From Linepithema humile (Eukaryota; Arthropoda; Insecta; Hymenoptera; Formicidae), in assembly GCF_040581485.1 (NCBI RefSeq), contig NC_090129.1, positions 11,109,501 to 11,173,500 of the forward strand: a DNA stretch of 64,000 bases. The letters run 5' to 3'. The notes below the pieces were generated by a model. It was not told where the DNA came from and made no database searches. It saw nothing but the letters and a program-made list of their open reading frames with translations. This document shows positions 24,362 through 35,328 of the stretch, piece after piece (position 1 is the first letter of the stretch; each line of letters starts with the position of its first letter). The position numbers and the translations under genes were made by a program.

Positions 24362-25974
24362 AGGTAGCACATGCTCGTTTCATATACGTTTCCTATATGT
24401 ATCTAATGTTTTTTAACCATCAAGCATCAATAAGAAACGTTTTTGGAACCACAATTTAAGAAACGTTTTTTCTACGTTTTTAAAAAATTTTTTATTTTTA
24501 CAGAAATAATAACAGAAAAATTTTAAAAAATTTTATTTGTTATTAAAAAAACACATAGTTGTCTTGAAGAGAAAAAATATGTAGCTAAAATAAAATTATA
24601 TCATATTTTTTCTTGAAGATAACTATGTGTTTTTTTTACACCAATTGATTCCTCTCATTAATTTATGCATAAAAGTGTTGAGGTAAGATAATTGAAAATA
24701 AATATTTAATGAGATATTTCATAGTTTATGTAAAATTATGTCAAATTAAAGAATAAAATATCTTGTGAATTATTTAATTTTTGATCATCCTACCTTTATA
24801 ACTTTTTATGATGAATATTGCGAGGAATCGATTTATATAAAAAAATTAGAATAGTTCTATTTAAAAAAATAAAGATGACCTTCAAATCTCCGAAGTGCTT
24901 TCATTCGAGATCAAACTAATATCCTTATTTTTTTTCTTCCTCTAAACCCTACAACTTTTATTTGAAATATTTTTTTTGATAACGCATTGTTTTCGAGATA
25001 TTACGCTGTCTAAATTAAAATGGAACACCCTGTATACATATATATTGTAGGGGAAGGTGGGGTAAGACGGACCGCGGGGTAAAATGGTACCATTTGCTAG
25101 ATCTTATTAGTAAGTACCTCTATCTGCTGGATAAACATAAAATTAATTTCCTTTTTGATGCTTTTTAACTGTTTAAAAATTACGTCATTATATCATAAGA
25201 CTATCGTAAGTTATTTATAAAGAAACGTCAAATTCTTGCAAATAGATCTCGTGATCTAATTTCTTAGTATTACATTTTAAGTGACTAAGATTGCAAAACT
25301 TAATATTTTTAAATTTTTCTACAAGTTCCATATTTCTGGTTATTGAGAAGTAATATTTCATCAGTTACATTTAAAAAATAATTTTGATACAGGTAAATAA
25401 AAATAAGATAATATTAATGTTGTCATGTGGGGTAAAATGGACCAATTTAAATGGGGTAAAACGGACCAATTTCTATTCTTATTCAAAAATATTTAATAAA
25501 TACTATATAGTTTTGATTTTGAGTTGATCAGTTAAATTATTTCTTGATCCATATTATCTCGGCTTGGTCCATTTTACCCCATGGGATGGTCCATTTTACC
25601 CCACCTATGGGGTAAAACGGACCAAAATTAAGTTTTTAAAAATCTTAATAATAATTCAAACTTTTGCAAATTTTGAAAATTTAACATTATAATCTTATAA
25701 AGTTTCTTCATATATACACAATAATAAATTCATATATATATGAATGTATTATTTTATTCATTCCATGAGAAAAAATACATCTTTTTCGCGCGTAGATAAA
25801 AAAAAACATTTTTTGAAAATTGTTTCTCAAACGTTTTTTGTCGGAAAAATAACGTTTCTCTTAATGTTTTTCGAATTGACATTTTAACCAACGAGAAACA
25901 TTTTTAAGAACCGTTATAAAACGTTTCGAAGAAACATTTGTAAAACGTTTCTGAAACAAACATGTGCTACCTGG
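24362..25974. mobile_element. R element, copy 1 (GGTAGCACATG ends)
   Basis: The ends are GGTAGCACATGCTCGTTTC and AAACATGTGCTACCTGG. Next to them are many GAAACGTTTTT repeats in both orientations and an inner hairpin built on AACACATAGTTGTCTTGAAG. A (TA)n-rich centre near 25035-25048 is occupied by a GGGGTAAAATGGACC repeat block. Non-coding. Other copies: 27458-35808, 36440-42903, 47722-48654 and a right-end fragment ending at 36186. Confidence 0.75.
25049..25625. repeat. GGGGTAARAYGGACC repeat block nested in R copy 1
   Basis: GGGGTAAGACGGACC, GGGGTAAAATGGACC and GGGGTAAAACGGACC occur directly and inverted near 25060, 25435, 25455, 25565 and 25605. The block sits at the TA-rich centre of the R element and seems to be an independent insertion, but its right limit is uncertain. 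Confidence 0.6.
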
Positions 25975-26189
25975 AACATATATTTTCATTTTTTATCTCT
26001 TTTTTTAATCAATATGTGCATTTTTGATTAGTATGATCGGTGATGCAATAATAGAAGCTTGTATGCACAATAGAAATCTGAAATATATTATTTCTTTATT
26101 ACCTTTATTATTACTACATTTGTTAGATACAAATAAACATTTTATAGAATGTTTATAGAATGTGTTTATTATTTGGGTATAATTATTGG

Positions 26190-26446
26190 GTATATATTAT
26201 TTGGTATGCATTCTGGACGCCATCTATGTACATCTTCAGTACATTAGAATATTCATTGAACATTTATGGAATATGTAAACAATATATTCCTACTACTGAT
26301 TTTAACATATTCTGGGCAGGTTTATAGAATATTCTTTATAAACAAGAATATTCTACAGACATATATAAATGATTTCTTCGAAAATATTTTCATAAAAATA
26401 TATTTGATGCAACATAGAATATTTATACAATATTGTGTGTTATGGG
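26190..26446. repeat. Uninterrupted fragment of the CCAAATAACAC element
   Basis: It aligns with 13730-13842 joined to 14586-14721, including ACATCTTCAGTACATT, TGATTTTAACATATTCTGGG and GATGCAACATAGAATATT. It gives the empty-site view for the insertion at 13843-14585. Confidence 0.75.
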
Positions 26447-26577
26447 ATATGTCGATTAAAACAGAAAAAATTAGAAATAACGAATAATAAAGAGAAAATT
26501 TACCTCAATGCGCCAACAGTAGAAACTTGACTTTCTCCTATTATGTTTGGATCAGAAGTTCTTTCTTATCCGATTAA

Positions 26578-27399
26578 TCCGACTTATCCTCCACTTCTGA
26601 TATATATTCATTTAATAGTTTTATAAATTCTTGTTTTTTTTTCTTTACTTCTAATTCTTTCAATTGCACATCTAAGTTTATTAGTTGTAATTTTTCTTTG
26701 GCTTTTTCTAATTCTATTTGTAAAATTTCTTTTTGAAGATTCTTATTTTTTTCTTTTGTTTGTATACCTATTTTTACCGCCGTTATTTGTAATGTTAATT
26801 TTTGTAATTGTATTAATTCTTTATTTGCTAATTTCACAGTATCATTGTTTACAACAGATTTCGATACATTTTCTATTGAATTGGAGATTATTCTCGAAGC
26901 GCAGTTGTTTACATCTCTTGAAACAAGTATATCTTCTGCCTATAAATTTATAGAGAAGTTAAAAATTAATATAAAAACTAAACGTTATTGTAAAGTTAAT
27001 AGATGTTATTTTATAATATTATCATTAATGTCACATGTTTTTACTTTTTTTGAAGTTAAAACAGATAGAAGAATTTCTTCCGCAGGAGTAAGTCGCTGTA
27101 TTTTTATAGTATATATCCTTCGCCAGTAGTTTCTATTTTGTTTTGTGATAATTTTTTCTTTATATTATTTTTCATGTTTTCATATTTCATTTTTACGCTT
27201 TTTTTTTTCGTTGAATCACTCCACAGCGAGAATTTAATTCATCAGTTATTTTGGACCAACACTCATCTTTTTCTTGCCATGTAGTACTATTAGCTGTTTT
27301 GCACTCAATGATGTCTTTATATTTTTTTATAATTTCTATTAAAGTCAATATTTCATTAGGCGTAAAATTAATGCTTCTTTCTTGCATCAATTTTGCCAT
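26578..27399 (-). pseudogene. Zeste-like Myb/SANT DNA-binding protein, frameshifted
   Basis: The first part (27399-27205) reads FTPNEILTLIEIIKKYK, then IIECKTAN and CWSKITDELNSRCG, matching the trihelix/Myb-SANT domain of zeste-like proteins. After an A10 run the frame changes and reads KMKYENMKNNIKKKLSQNK. A second shift gives IQRLTPAEEILLSVLT, and the last part (26837-26578) is a long coiled coil. These blocks occur in the normal order of the family, so the gene is one broken unit. Such proteins occur both as host genes and as helpers of DNA transposons. Confidence 0.65.
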
Positions 27400-27705
27400 T
27401 TTTCGTACAACTGCAAATATAATTATTATTGTATATATTAGGGCTGGAATGTATTAACCTAGGTAGCACATGTTCGTTTCATATATGTTTCCTATATGTA
27501 TCTAATGTTTTTTAACCGTCAAGCATTAATAATAACGTATTCGACTGACACAGGTTTACTCGCTCCGAGAGCGAATAATGACGTTACAAGTTTCATCCCG
27601 GGGTTACTGGGTTCCACTTATAATGTTAATATATATTTTATATTAATATGCTTTAAATGAGAGAACAAAATGTCAGCAAAATCTCTTCGGCGGAGATAAA
27701 GGTTA

Positions 27706-28335
27706 TGGCTGGTTTATGCTTCGGTCTTAATCTTAATCTTAGTCTTAGTCTTAACTTAATCTTAAGGACTCGTTTATGCTTCCCTGGAAATTCGGACTAC
27801 GCATGTGCAAATGTAACAAAACCTAACCTAACCTAACCACAAATTGTAATAGATCCCGGTGCTGCAAATTATAGTGAATGTTAAAATGAATCGTCAGCGG
27901 CAAAAAACTTTAATGTTTGGAATGGCACTTTTGTTATCAAGTGCCTATGCAGCATGTGTATTATTAAGAAATTAAAAAAAAAATAAAAGAAAACCACGGA
28001 GATACGCTGTTCGGCCACTGAATCGAAAAAGACACGAAACTGGTCATTTCTTTTCTTTAATGAAAGATATGCTGAATATTGAATACGATCAGGAACAATT
28101 TTTTAAATATACACGGATCGAAAACCATTATTTCGCACGGTTTCGTGCTGCGTCGGACGTCAGATTTACCTCATTGGCCCGGCCTTAGGACATTAGGAAC
28201 TAAAGTTAAAAGATGGGATCTTTTCAAGATTAAGATTAAGACTAAGATTAAGACTAGGGAAGTATAAACGCCCTTATGGCATTCTACGTTATCAACTCTT
28301 AAGATTAAGATTAAGACCGAAGCATAAACCGGCCA
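27706..28335 (+). mobile_element. Deleted PIF/Harbinger element with TTA duplication
   Basis: The ends TGGCTGGTTTATGC and GCATAAACCGGCCA are inverted repeats, followed inward by CTTAATCTTAATCTTAG-type arrays. TTA flanks both sides (27703-27705, 28336-28338). The remaining coding piece starts at ATG 27886, meets TAA after 29 codons, and then reads RPLNRKRHETGHFFSLMKD and EQFFKYTRI, the start of a Harbinger transposase. The catalytic part is lost. A CCTAACCTAACCTAACC run (27822-27838) lies inside. Confidence 0.8.
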
Positions 28336-28371
28336 TTAGACTAGGGCTGCGTTCCGTAAAGCGCATATGTG

Positions 28372-28690
28372 CGCATGCATGCACCTAGGAATATATGAAC
28401 AGAGCGATAGCCAACGGGGCAGAGGGACAAGAGAAAACTAGTCAACCAAGATGGTGGCTACGGGTAACCCGTGTAACTAAACGAGTGCGGAATTTATAAT
28501 ATATGAATATTATTCATTACGCAAGCGCAAAGCCAAGATTAGGTTAATAACACCGCCATTTTTCTAGCCGATCAACATGCCGTTGTATGATTTTCCCCTG
28601 CCGCTTAGGCTTCACCCCCTTCGCCTATAAGACCACTTATCGCTCTATATATCGTATCGCACTTGTTGTCCATATATCCTAGCTCCATGC
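28372..28690. repeat. CACCTAGGAATATATG palindrome, copy 1
   Basis: It shares CACCTAGGAATATATG, GGCTACGGGTAACCCGTG and ACACCGCCATTTTTCTAGC with 46852-47322. It lies inside the 28341-29842 element and has no nested MITE at the position occupied in copy 2. Confidence 0.6.
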
Positions 28691-28731
28691 GCGCATGTAT
28701 CTATAGTATACGTTATGTATCTATATGTACT

Positions 28732-29764
28732 TTTTTTTTTTTTTTTTTTTGTTTCTGAGATAAGAAAATCTTCAAAAGACACCCTGGCCCGAACCAGGGT
28801 AGTGCTGGATTTGACCGGGACTTGCATCGGTGTGAGCTCCAGCAGAACCGGGAACGGACCACGTCTCACCCTGACCAGGACCAGGCAACCCACGCGGGCA
28901 GAACGGAATACCAAGAAGCCAAAGCCAGGAGTGAGCGAAGATCCACCGGACCCCGACAACCATCCCGACCGCCTACCAGCTAAAAACTCACCTCTAGCCA
29001 TCTATAGCCTTGAAAATGAGGGGAAAACCGGATTACGAGCTAGCGCATGACGCAGTCCCCCCTCAGCCGTGGTCATAAACCTCCACCAACAGTTTAACCG
29101 GGACGTCCAAGGAATCACAGGTACTTATGCACAATTCTCACATATACACGAGATACATGCAAGTAGCACATACAGAATACCCTACATCTAAGTTTGTATA
29201 TAAATATATAGATACGTCAATGTATATATCTTAATTCTATTAGTAATAATGTTCTAATTCTTAACTAAAAAGTCTAACTATTTGTCATATGACCACTTCT
29301 AATTAATTAAATATATGTAGAAAGCCTTGTTGTCGAATAAATGACCATGAGACCGATACAAACAGAAATTGTTTTCCACTCGGGATAGGCGTTTTGCATC
29401 CTTACTTAAGAATTCACTTGTTAAAGAGCGATCAAAATGGAAACAAGTCCGCGTCCATGCAATCCATATCTTCGTCACTGGGTGAGTCATCTGATAGGTC
29501 AAGTTCCTAATGACCCTTCTTTTTCTTTTTCTTGCCACCAAAGCCTTCTTTCGAGGTGGAGGGGGCATTGATGTCCTTCGACTTTCCATCCATGACTGTT
29601 TTCTTTTTCTTGGCATCATCTTTATCGTCCGAATTCCTTTTTGGTGTAAGAAGCGTAGGTACTATTGGTGCATTTTTCGTGGGTCGCTCTATCTTTTTAG
29701 GTGGGATGGGTTTGCACTTGTCACTACCCACCAAGTGCCCCGCGTCCAAACCTCTCTCCTTGCA
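28732..29764 (-). mobile_element. 5'-truncated non-LTR retroelement with 15-bp target duplication
   Basis: GTATCTATATGTACT occurs directly before (28717-28731) and after (29765-29779) the insert. The plus strand begins with a T18 run, that is, a poly(A) tail on the minus strand. The minus-strand 5' part reads GHLVGSDKCKP followed by a Lys/Pro-rich, then acidic segment (frames 29749-29507 and neighbours), consistent with the end of a gag-like ORF1 zinc knuckle. No reverse transcriptase is present. The downstream 600 bp are GC-richer and of unknown origin. Confidence 0.8.
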
Positions 29765-30690
29765 GTATCTATATGTACTAGAGATACATAACGTATACTA
29801 TAGATACATGTGCGCATATGCGCTTTACGAAACGCAGCCTAGGAATAATCGGAATATAAAATTATATTTGTATAAAATTTATCACATTACTTATTAATTT
29901 ATTTTGTAACATAAATAGAGATTTGTGAGGTTATACGTTTATCACTAACTTTATTTTTATTTTATTGTTCAACTGCTTTCATTAATGTATTTATGCGTGG
30001 TATTTTTTTTGTATACATATCAACTTTGCTTTTATTTTTATATCATCATCATCAGAACTGTCCGATGAAAACAAAAACTCTGTAACAGCAAATGTTAAGT
30101 GACGTTGATTAGACATTTTACTTCAATGCTGCTTTATAACTAGAATCTAGGTTAAATTAAAACCATTTCGGGTTGAATATATATGTTCAATCGGAAATTG
30201 GGTTTAATTGCTCTCGAAGCGAGTGAACCTATGCTAGTCGAAAACGCTATAAGAAACGTTTTTGGAACCATAATTTCAGAAACGTTTTTTCACGTTTTTA
30301 AAAAATTTTTTATTTTTACAAAAATAATAACAGGAAAATTTTTTAAAGTTTTATTTGTGCCTTAATTTTTTAAATATATTTTTCTTTAATATAATGGTTT
30401 AAATGTTCTTTTAAAAATTTAATGTAATAAAAGTTACATAATTATAAATTTAATTAATAAAAATAATTTAGCATAAGAATTTTTTTTAAATACTATATTT
30501 TACTATATTTGTGATATTTTATTGTAACATTTTATTGTAACATTGCAAAAAATATATTAACTATTGCATTTATATGAACATATATGTATATATATTTTTT
30601 CATGAATAAAAGAAAAAAAATGTGTTTTCCTTTATCCACGAAAAAAATTTGCTTCTTCTCTCGGAATTAAGAAAATAATGCATTTATATA

Positions 30691-31578
30691 CCCAGTCAGC
30701 AAAGTCTGTTCAAACAGATATTGCCAAACGTCTGCTACAAATTTTTGTCAGCAGAAAAACTGCAGATTGTATACAAAACCTGTTACATCAAATGATGATA
30801 GCAAAAATGTTACAAAATCTGCTGACATAATTTGACAGCAGATCAGTAGCAGAAACCGAATAGGATTTGCTCGGAATTATTACAGCAGATTGGCGGCAGA
30901 AACCGAGCAGGACCTGCGCAACGCAATTTGATATCAGATTGACGGCAGAAATCGAGCAGGATCTGTATAATGCAATTTGATGTTGTTTGCCGCTATGCGG
31001 CGTATTTCTTCATATATAAATTCGTACTCAAAATTCATCTACGGTGCATATAAAGTGTGGCCAGTGGCTTAATGAAGCTTATCAGTTTAATACAGTAATC
31101 TGATACAATTCCCATAAGAGATTCAGAATAGTAAACTGATTTTTGAAATTGAAAATGCGCTGCGAGTTGACCCGATATTGCAGTGATTTCGGGATTTTGC
31201 CTAATAAATTTATGAAAACATGAGTATTTTTTTTGTCTCAATAAAGCAAATATATATTATATACTTTGCATACCTCATTTACTTCTTTTAATAAGCAAAA
31301 CGGGAAATGTAAAATTGTAATGAAGTATTTAAATGCCGCTATTCCATTTAAATTGTGACGGCAGGTTCTACTCGATTTCTGCCGACAATCTGACATCAAA
31401 TTACACTGCGCGGATCCTGCTCATTTTTTGCCGCCAATCTGCTGTCAACCTATGTCGACAGATTCTGCAGACAGAACACGAGCTTAATGCGGACACAGAT
31501 GGCACCGTATTTACTGCCAAGTTCTGAGCGAATCTGCTCGCAAACTGCCAGCAAGCTGCTAACATTTTGTTGACTGGG
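30691..31578. mobile_element. CCCAGTCAGCAAA element, copy B (888 bp)
   Basis: The ends are CCCAGTCAGCAAA and TTTTGTTGACTGGG, flanked by TA. The interior aligns with copy A in the same orientation, including GAGCAGGATCTG and the GTGGCCAGTGGCTTAATG block. Confidence 0.85.
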
Positions 31579-31595
31579 TATGTATATGCGTATTA

Positions 31596-31695
31596 AGCAG
31601 CACAAATGTCTTTTAGATATTTAAAAGACAACTAAAAAATGTCTAAAAAATTTTAGACATCTTTTAGATGTCTTTAAGCATTTGTGCTGTCTGGG
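31596..31695. mobile_element. Diverged hairpin MITE of the GCTGTCTGGG family
   Basis: The right end TTTGTGCTGTCTGGG matches the 118-bp family. The left end AGCAGCACAAATGTC is its inverted partner with the first bases lost. The arms TCTTTTAGATATT and AGATGTCTTTAAG pair. Confidence 0.6.
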
Positions 31696-31703
31696 TTTAT
31701 ATA

Positions 31704-32175
31704 CAGGGTGTCCGACAATTGCTGAATCACCTCTCGGGTGTAGGTAGAGCGAGTTAAACCGAGTAGAAAAGTCCTCTACCGTTTTGCGATTTTGGCAATA
31801 ATTAATGAGAAATTAATTAAAGAAGATCGGCCAATTTCCGCGAGTCTAAGCGCGCAGCGAGAAGAGACAGTCCACTGTTACGTGGTCGCTAGGACGCAAG
31901 GATCTAGCGTTCAGCACCGCTCGTATGTTGCCGTTGTCAATTGTAGAGCGCTCCTTCCAACGCTTCATCGTGTGCCTAGTAACCAAATAACAGTGGACTG
32001 TACCGCCACGGGTCTCTTCTCGCTGCGCACTTAAACTCGCTCGAATTGGCCGATATTTTTTAACTAATTCCCCATTAATTATTGCGAAAATCGCAAAATG
32101 GTAGAGGACTTTTCTACTCGGTTTAACCCGCTCTACCTACACCCGAGAGGTGATTCAGCAATTGTCGACACTCTG
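31704..32175. mobile_element. Palindromic mariner-type MITE, copy 2
   Basis: It begins CAGGGTGTCCGACAATTG after TA and ends in a mutated TGTCGACACTCTG before TA. It aligns with copy 1 at 6526-6998 throughout. Its open frame at 31792-32034 matches the minus-strand frame in copy 1 only because the element is palindromic. Confidence 0.85.
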
Positions 32176-32613
32176 TATACAGTTCCTCGAATCGGTTGCC
32201 ACGGTTTTTGAGATACTTTCGATGGACTGATAACAAAATGTTTCTAACAAAAGTTTGTTGGTTTCCTATAAAAAATTATTTGTGTAAGAAAAATTTCAAA
32301 ATTGTTCATTTTTTAACAAAAAATCGAAGTTAAATTATGTTTTTTAAAATGGAATCATACATTTTTCTTTCCATATTCTTGTAGTACATAAAAAGACGAA
32401 TTTATCGATATAGCATTATGCATCATTTTGATTATTCGATCTTAAGATAATTTAATTAATACTTACAATATAATCCACGAATACATAGAAACAGTAGTCA
32501 TCGAAATACGTAAAGAAGAATTGAACATACATAAAGGTGAAGTACGTTTATTCGACGTTGTTTTCATCAAGTACATACATATTTATTAAAGTAAATATGT
32601 GTACTTCACATTA

Positions 32614-32665
<52 letters not shown>

Positions 32666-32867
32666 TCACCCGAAAAAAAAGCGGTACACTGAAAATGTGG
32701 GAAAAATTCATCAAATTTCAACTGACGATAACTTCGTAAATAATAAAGATAGAAAGTTCTATAAAATATGGAAATGAAGCTAAAAATCTCTACTTTAAGA
32801 ATCAATTTATTTCAATGTTGCAAAATAAATTTATTGAAAATGGCGGATGACAAAGCGCGAGCATGCA

Positions 32868-33211
32868 AAATTGAAAAATAATGGTTCGAGTTTGCGACGG
32901 TGCACGGTATAAAACAAAAAATTGTAGCTTATTGGGATCAAAAGCGTACGAAAGTACAGAGTCTCCTCTTTAAAATGCTTTTTTATGCATCTCGATACGA
33001 TGATTTTTCGCCGAGAGATTCGCATTTGAAGAAAAAGGCAGATTCTGCACTTCAAATGCGAATCTCTCAGCGAAAAATCATCGTATCGAGATGCATAAAA
33101 AAGCATTTTAAAGAGGAGACTCTGTACTTTCGTACGCTTTTGATCCCAATAAGCTACAATTTTTTGTTTATACCGTGCACCGTCGCAAACTCGAACCATT
33201 ATTTTTCAATC
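32868..33211. repeat. Long hairpin in the left Tc1 arm
   Basis: ATTGAAAAATAATGGTTCG and CGAACCATTATTTTTCAAT start and end a near-perfect inverted repeat of about 165 bp per arm with a small loop near 33035. The same sequence forms the hairpin at 34986-35328. Confidence 0.9.
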
Positions 33212-33412
33212 AATTGTTTTGCATCCGAAGGAGATGTCTGCAGATCTTTTGTGATTTCTCCGCCCTGACTTTTTGTTTATGCTCGACCGCACATTGCGAG
33301 AAGAGTGCTTGATTTCTCTTGATCTTTTTCTTTCGAGACGCGTTACTTATTCGTACGACTTCGTCAAAGTAAACAATAATTAATCTTTTCGCATTGAAAT
33401 TATTGGTCAATT

Positions 33413-34426
33413 ATGGCGACGATAAGTCCTGAAAAAGCTGCTCAAGTTGTAGCGTTAATTGAAGATGGGAGAAGTCGAAGGTACGTTGCTGAGGCACTTG
33501 ATTTATCAGTGTCAACCGTGCAACGTGCTTATGCTAGGTACTTGGAGACTAATTCTGTCCAAAGAAGACCTGGTTCGGGACGTCCTTGTTGTACGAATGA
33601 AAACGATGACCGATTTATTGTTTTAAATTCATTAAGAGACAGACATCGAACGGCTGTTCAAATTCGAAACAATTTAAGAGATGTCCGCGAATGTAATGTA
33701 TCCGTTGACACTATTCGAAACAGATTAGCGGAACACGGTCTTTTTCCGCGCAGGCCAGCAAATGTACCTTCGCTTATGCGTCGCCATCGCGTAACTCGAC
33801 TCAATTTTGCTGTCGAGCATGCAGGCTGGACATATGCAGAATGGAGTACCGTTCTTTTTAGCGACGAATCTCGTTTTTGTCTGTATTCTTCAGACGGACG
33901 AGAACGAGTATACCGTCGCGTTGGAGAACGATTTGCAGACTGTACTGTAAGTGAGAGGCCTAGCTACAATGGTGGCTCTGTAATGGTTTGGGCAGGAATT
34001 TCTGCGAATGCTCACACAGATCTCCACTTTTTTGACGCAAACATGAACGCAGATGTATACGTGGAAGACGTACTCATACCGTACGTTGTTCCGTATGCGC
34101 ACTTCATCGGAGAGGACTTTTTGTTTATGCAAGACAATGCTCGACCGCACGTTGCGAGAAAAGTGCTTGATTTCTGCGATGAAGTTGGCATAAATCGACT
34201 CGAATGGCCAGCAATGAGTCCAGATTTAAATCCCATTGAACACCTATGGGACAATATTAACAGAAAAGTATGAAATCATATACCTGCTCCTCAGTCATTG
34301 CCAGAACTTCGAAGAGTTCTTGAAATAGAGTGGAATGACATTACGCAGACTGAAATTAGAACAAGAAGTATGCCTCGTCGCATGAATGAGGTAATACGCG
34401 CACGAGGAGGTCATACCCATTATTAA
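33413..34426 (+). pseudogene. Tc1 transposase with one premature stop
   Basis: It starts at ATG 33413 (MATISPEKAAQVVALIEDG). An N-terminal helix-turn-helix (RRYVAEALDLSVSTVQRAY) is followed by the RRPGSGRP hook and a second HTH. The DDE core shows Asp in LFSDESRF, Asp in MQDNARPH and Glu in DLNPIEHLWD, with 34 residues between the second and third, so DD34E. A TGA at 34271-34273 stops the frame after residue 286; the same frame then continues 50 codons to TAA at 34424-34426. The TGA is the expected decay product of an Arg codon at a CpG site. All catalytic residues precede the stop. Confidence 0.9.
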
Positions 34427-34516
34427 TATACGCGCGCGCACACACAATTGTACACGCACCACCGGGAGGGTTTGGAGTCGTAAAATATCGTGGATCTAAC
34501 GAGCCATGAGGTCCTT

Positions 34517-34573
34517 ATCCCAGTGGTGCACGCGCACACACACGCATGCACGCGCACGCACGCACGCACGCAC

Positions 34574-34605
<32 letters not shown>

Positions 34606-34672
34606 GCACGCACACACCATACACACACACGGACGCACGGACACACGCACGCACACACACATACACACGTGC
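34517..34672. repeat. (CA)n/(CGCA)n microsatellite
   Basis: Alternating CGCACGCA and CACACA repeats directly after the transposase. They make His/Thr/Arg-rich frames on the plus strand and Cys/Val-rich frames on the minus strand that are not genes. Confidence 0.95.
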
Positions 34673-34985
34673 CAACATGTGCACACGGGATCAGATTTCT
34701 GCCACGTCCACGCCGTTGATCCTGGGTAACGCCAAGAGCAGAATTGACACTTATAACCGTAAGGAGAGTTTGGAGTTTTAAAATACCGCGGAGCTGATAA
34801 CCACAGAATTCTTATTCTTGCAATTCGGTCTGGTTCAAAATTGAATATCTCGGCACGTAATACAGCTAGCAGGATTTTTTAAAAACCATTTTAAAAGTTT
34901 GGATGTCTAGTGTTCGAAAATTCATAACGCAATAATGTGTGATAACTTTCTCCAAAATGGCGGATGACAAAGCAAAAGCATGCGA

Positions 34986-35328
34986 AATTGAAAAATAATG
35001 GTTCGAGTTTGCGACGGTGCACGGTATAAACAAAAAATTGTAGCTTATTGGGATCAAAAGCGTACGAAAGTACAGAGTCTCCTCTTTAAAATGCTTTTTT
35101 ATGCATCTCGATACGATGATTTTTCGCTGAGAGATTCGCATTTGAAGTAAGAATCTGCCTTTTTCTTCAAATGCGAATCTCTCGGCGAAAAATCATCGTA
35201 TCGAGATGCATAAAAAAGCATTTTAAAGAGGAGACTCTGTACTTTCGTACGCTTTTGATCCCAATAAGCTACAATTTTTTGTTTATACCGTGCACCGTCG
35301 CAAACTCGAACCATTATTTTTCAATTTT
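34986..35328. repeat. Long hairpin in the right Tc1 arm
   Basis: An inverted copy of the left-arm hairpin (32868-33211), again near-perfectly self-complementary, with its loop near 35150. The element thus carries four copies of one 165-bp unit. Confidence 0.9.

Larger units (their letters stand above)
28341..29842. mobile_element. Element with CTGCGTTCCGTAAAGCGC ends
   Basis: The ends CTAGGGCTGCGTTCCG and, inverted, CTAGGCTGCGTTTCG continue into matching AAAGCGCATATG. Inside is a palindrome related to 46852-47322 (shared CCTAGGAATATATG and ACGGGTAACCCGTGTAAC) and a LINE-type insertion. Confidence 0.65.
27532..30250. mobile_element. Element with TATTCGACT...CTCGCTCCGAGAGC ends
   Basis: The left arm runs ATAACGTATTCGACTGACAC then TTTACTCGCTCCGAGAGC. 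The right arm, read inward from 30250, runs ATAGCGTTTTCGACTAGCAT then TTCACTCGCTTCGAGAGC. It separates two parts of R copy 2. Most of the interior is nested material: a Harbinger remnant and the 28341-29842 element. Confidence 0.65.

Noticed and set aside
25049..25625. Possible CRISPR-like or regulatory array of GGGGTAAAATGGACC
   Set aside because: Repeats are in both orientations, unevenly spaced, in a eukaryotic transposon-rich setting. A repeat element is the simpler reading.
28645..29050. Overlapping GC-rich frames (118 and 111 residues) that could suggest a gene
   Set aside because: They lie in the body of the LINE-type insert next to its poly(A) tail, run on opposite strands, and match no family.
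32831..33268. Two 122-residue frames on opposite strands with near-identical sequence
   Set aside because: They are the two strands of a long hairpin in the Tc1 arm, repeated again at 34986-35328; the symmetry explains the open frames.
34423..34781. Cys/Val-rich and His/Thr-rich frames
   Set aside because: Produced entirely by the CA and CGCA microsatellite.
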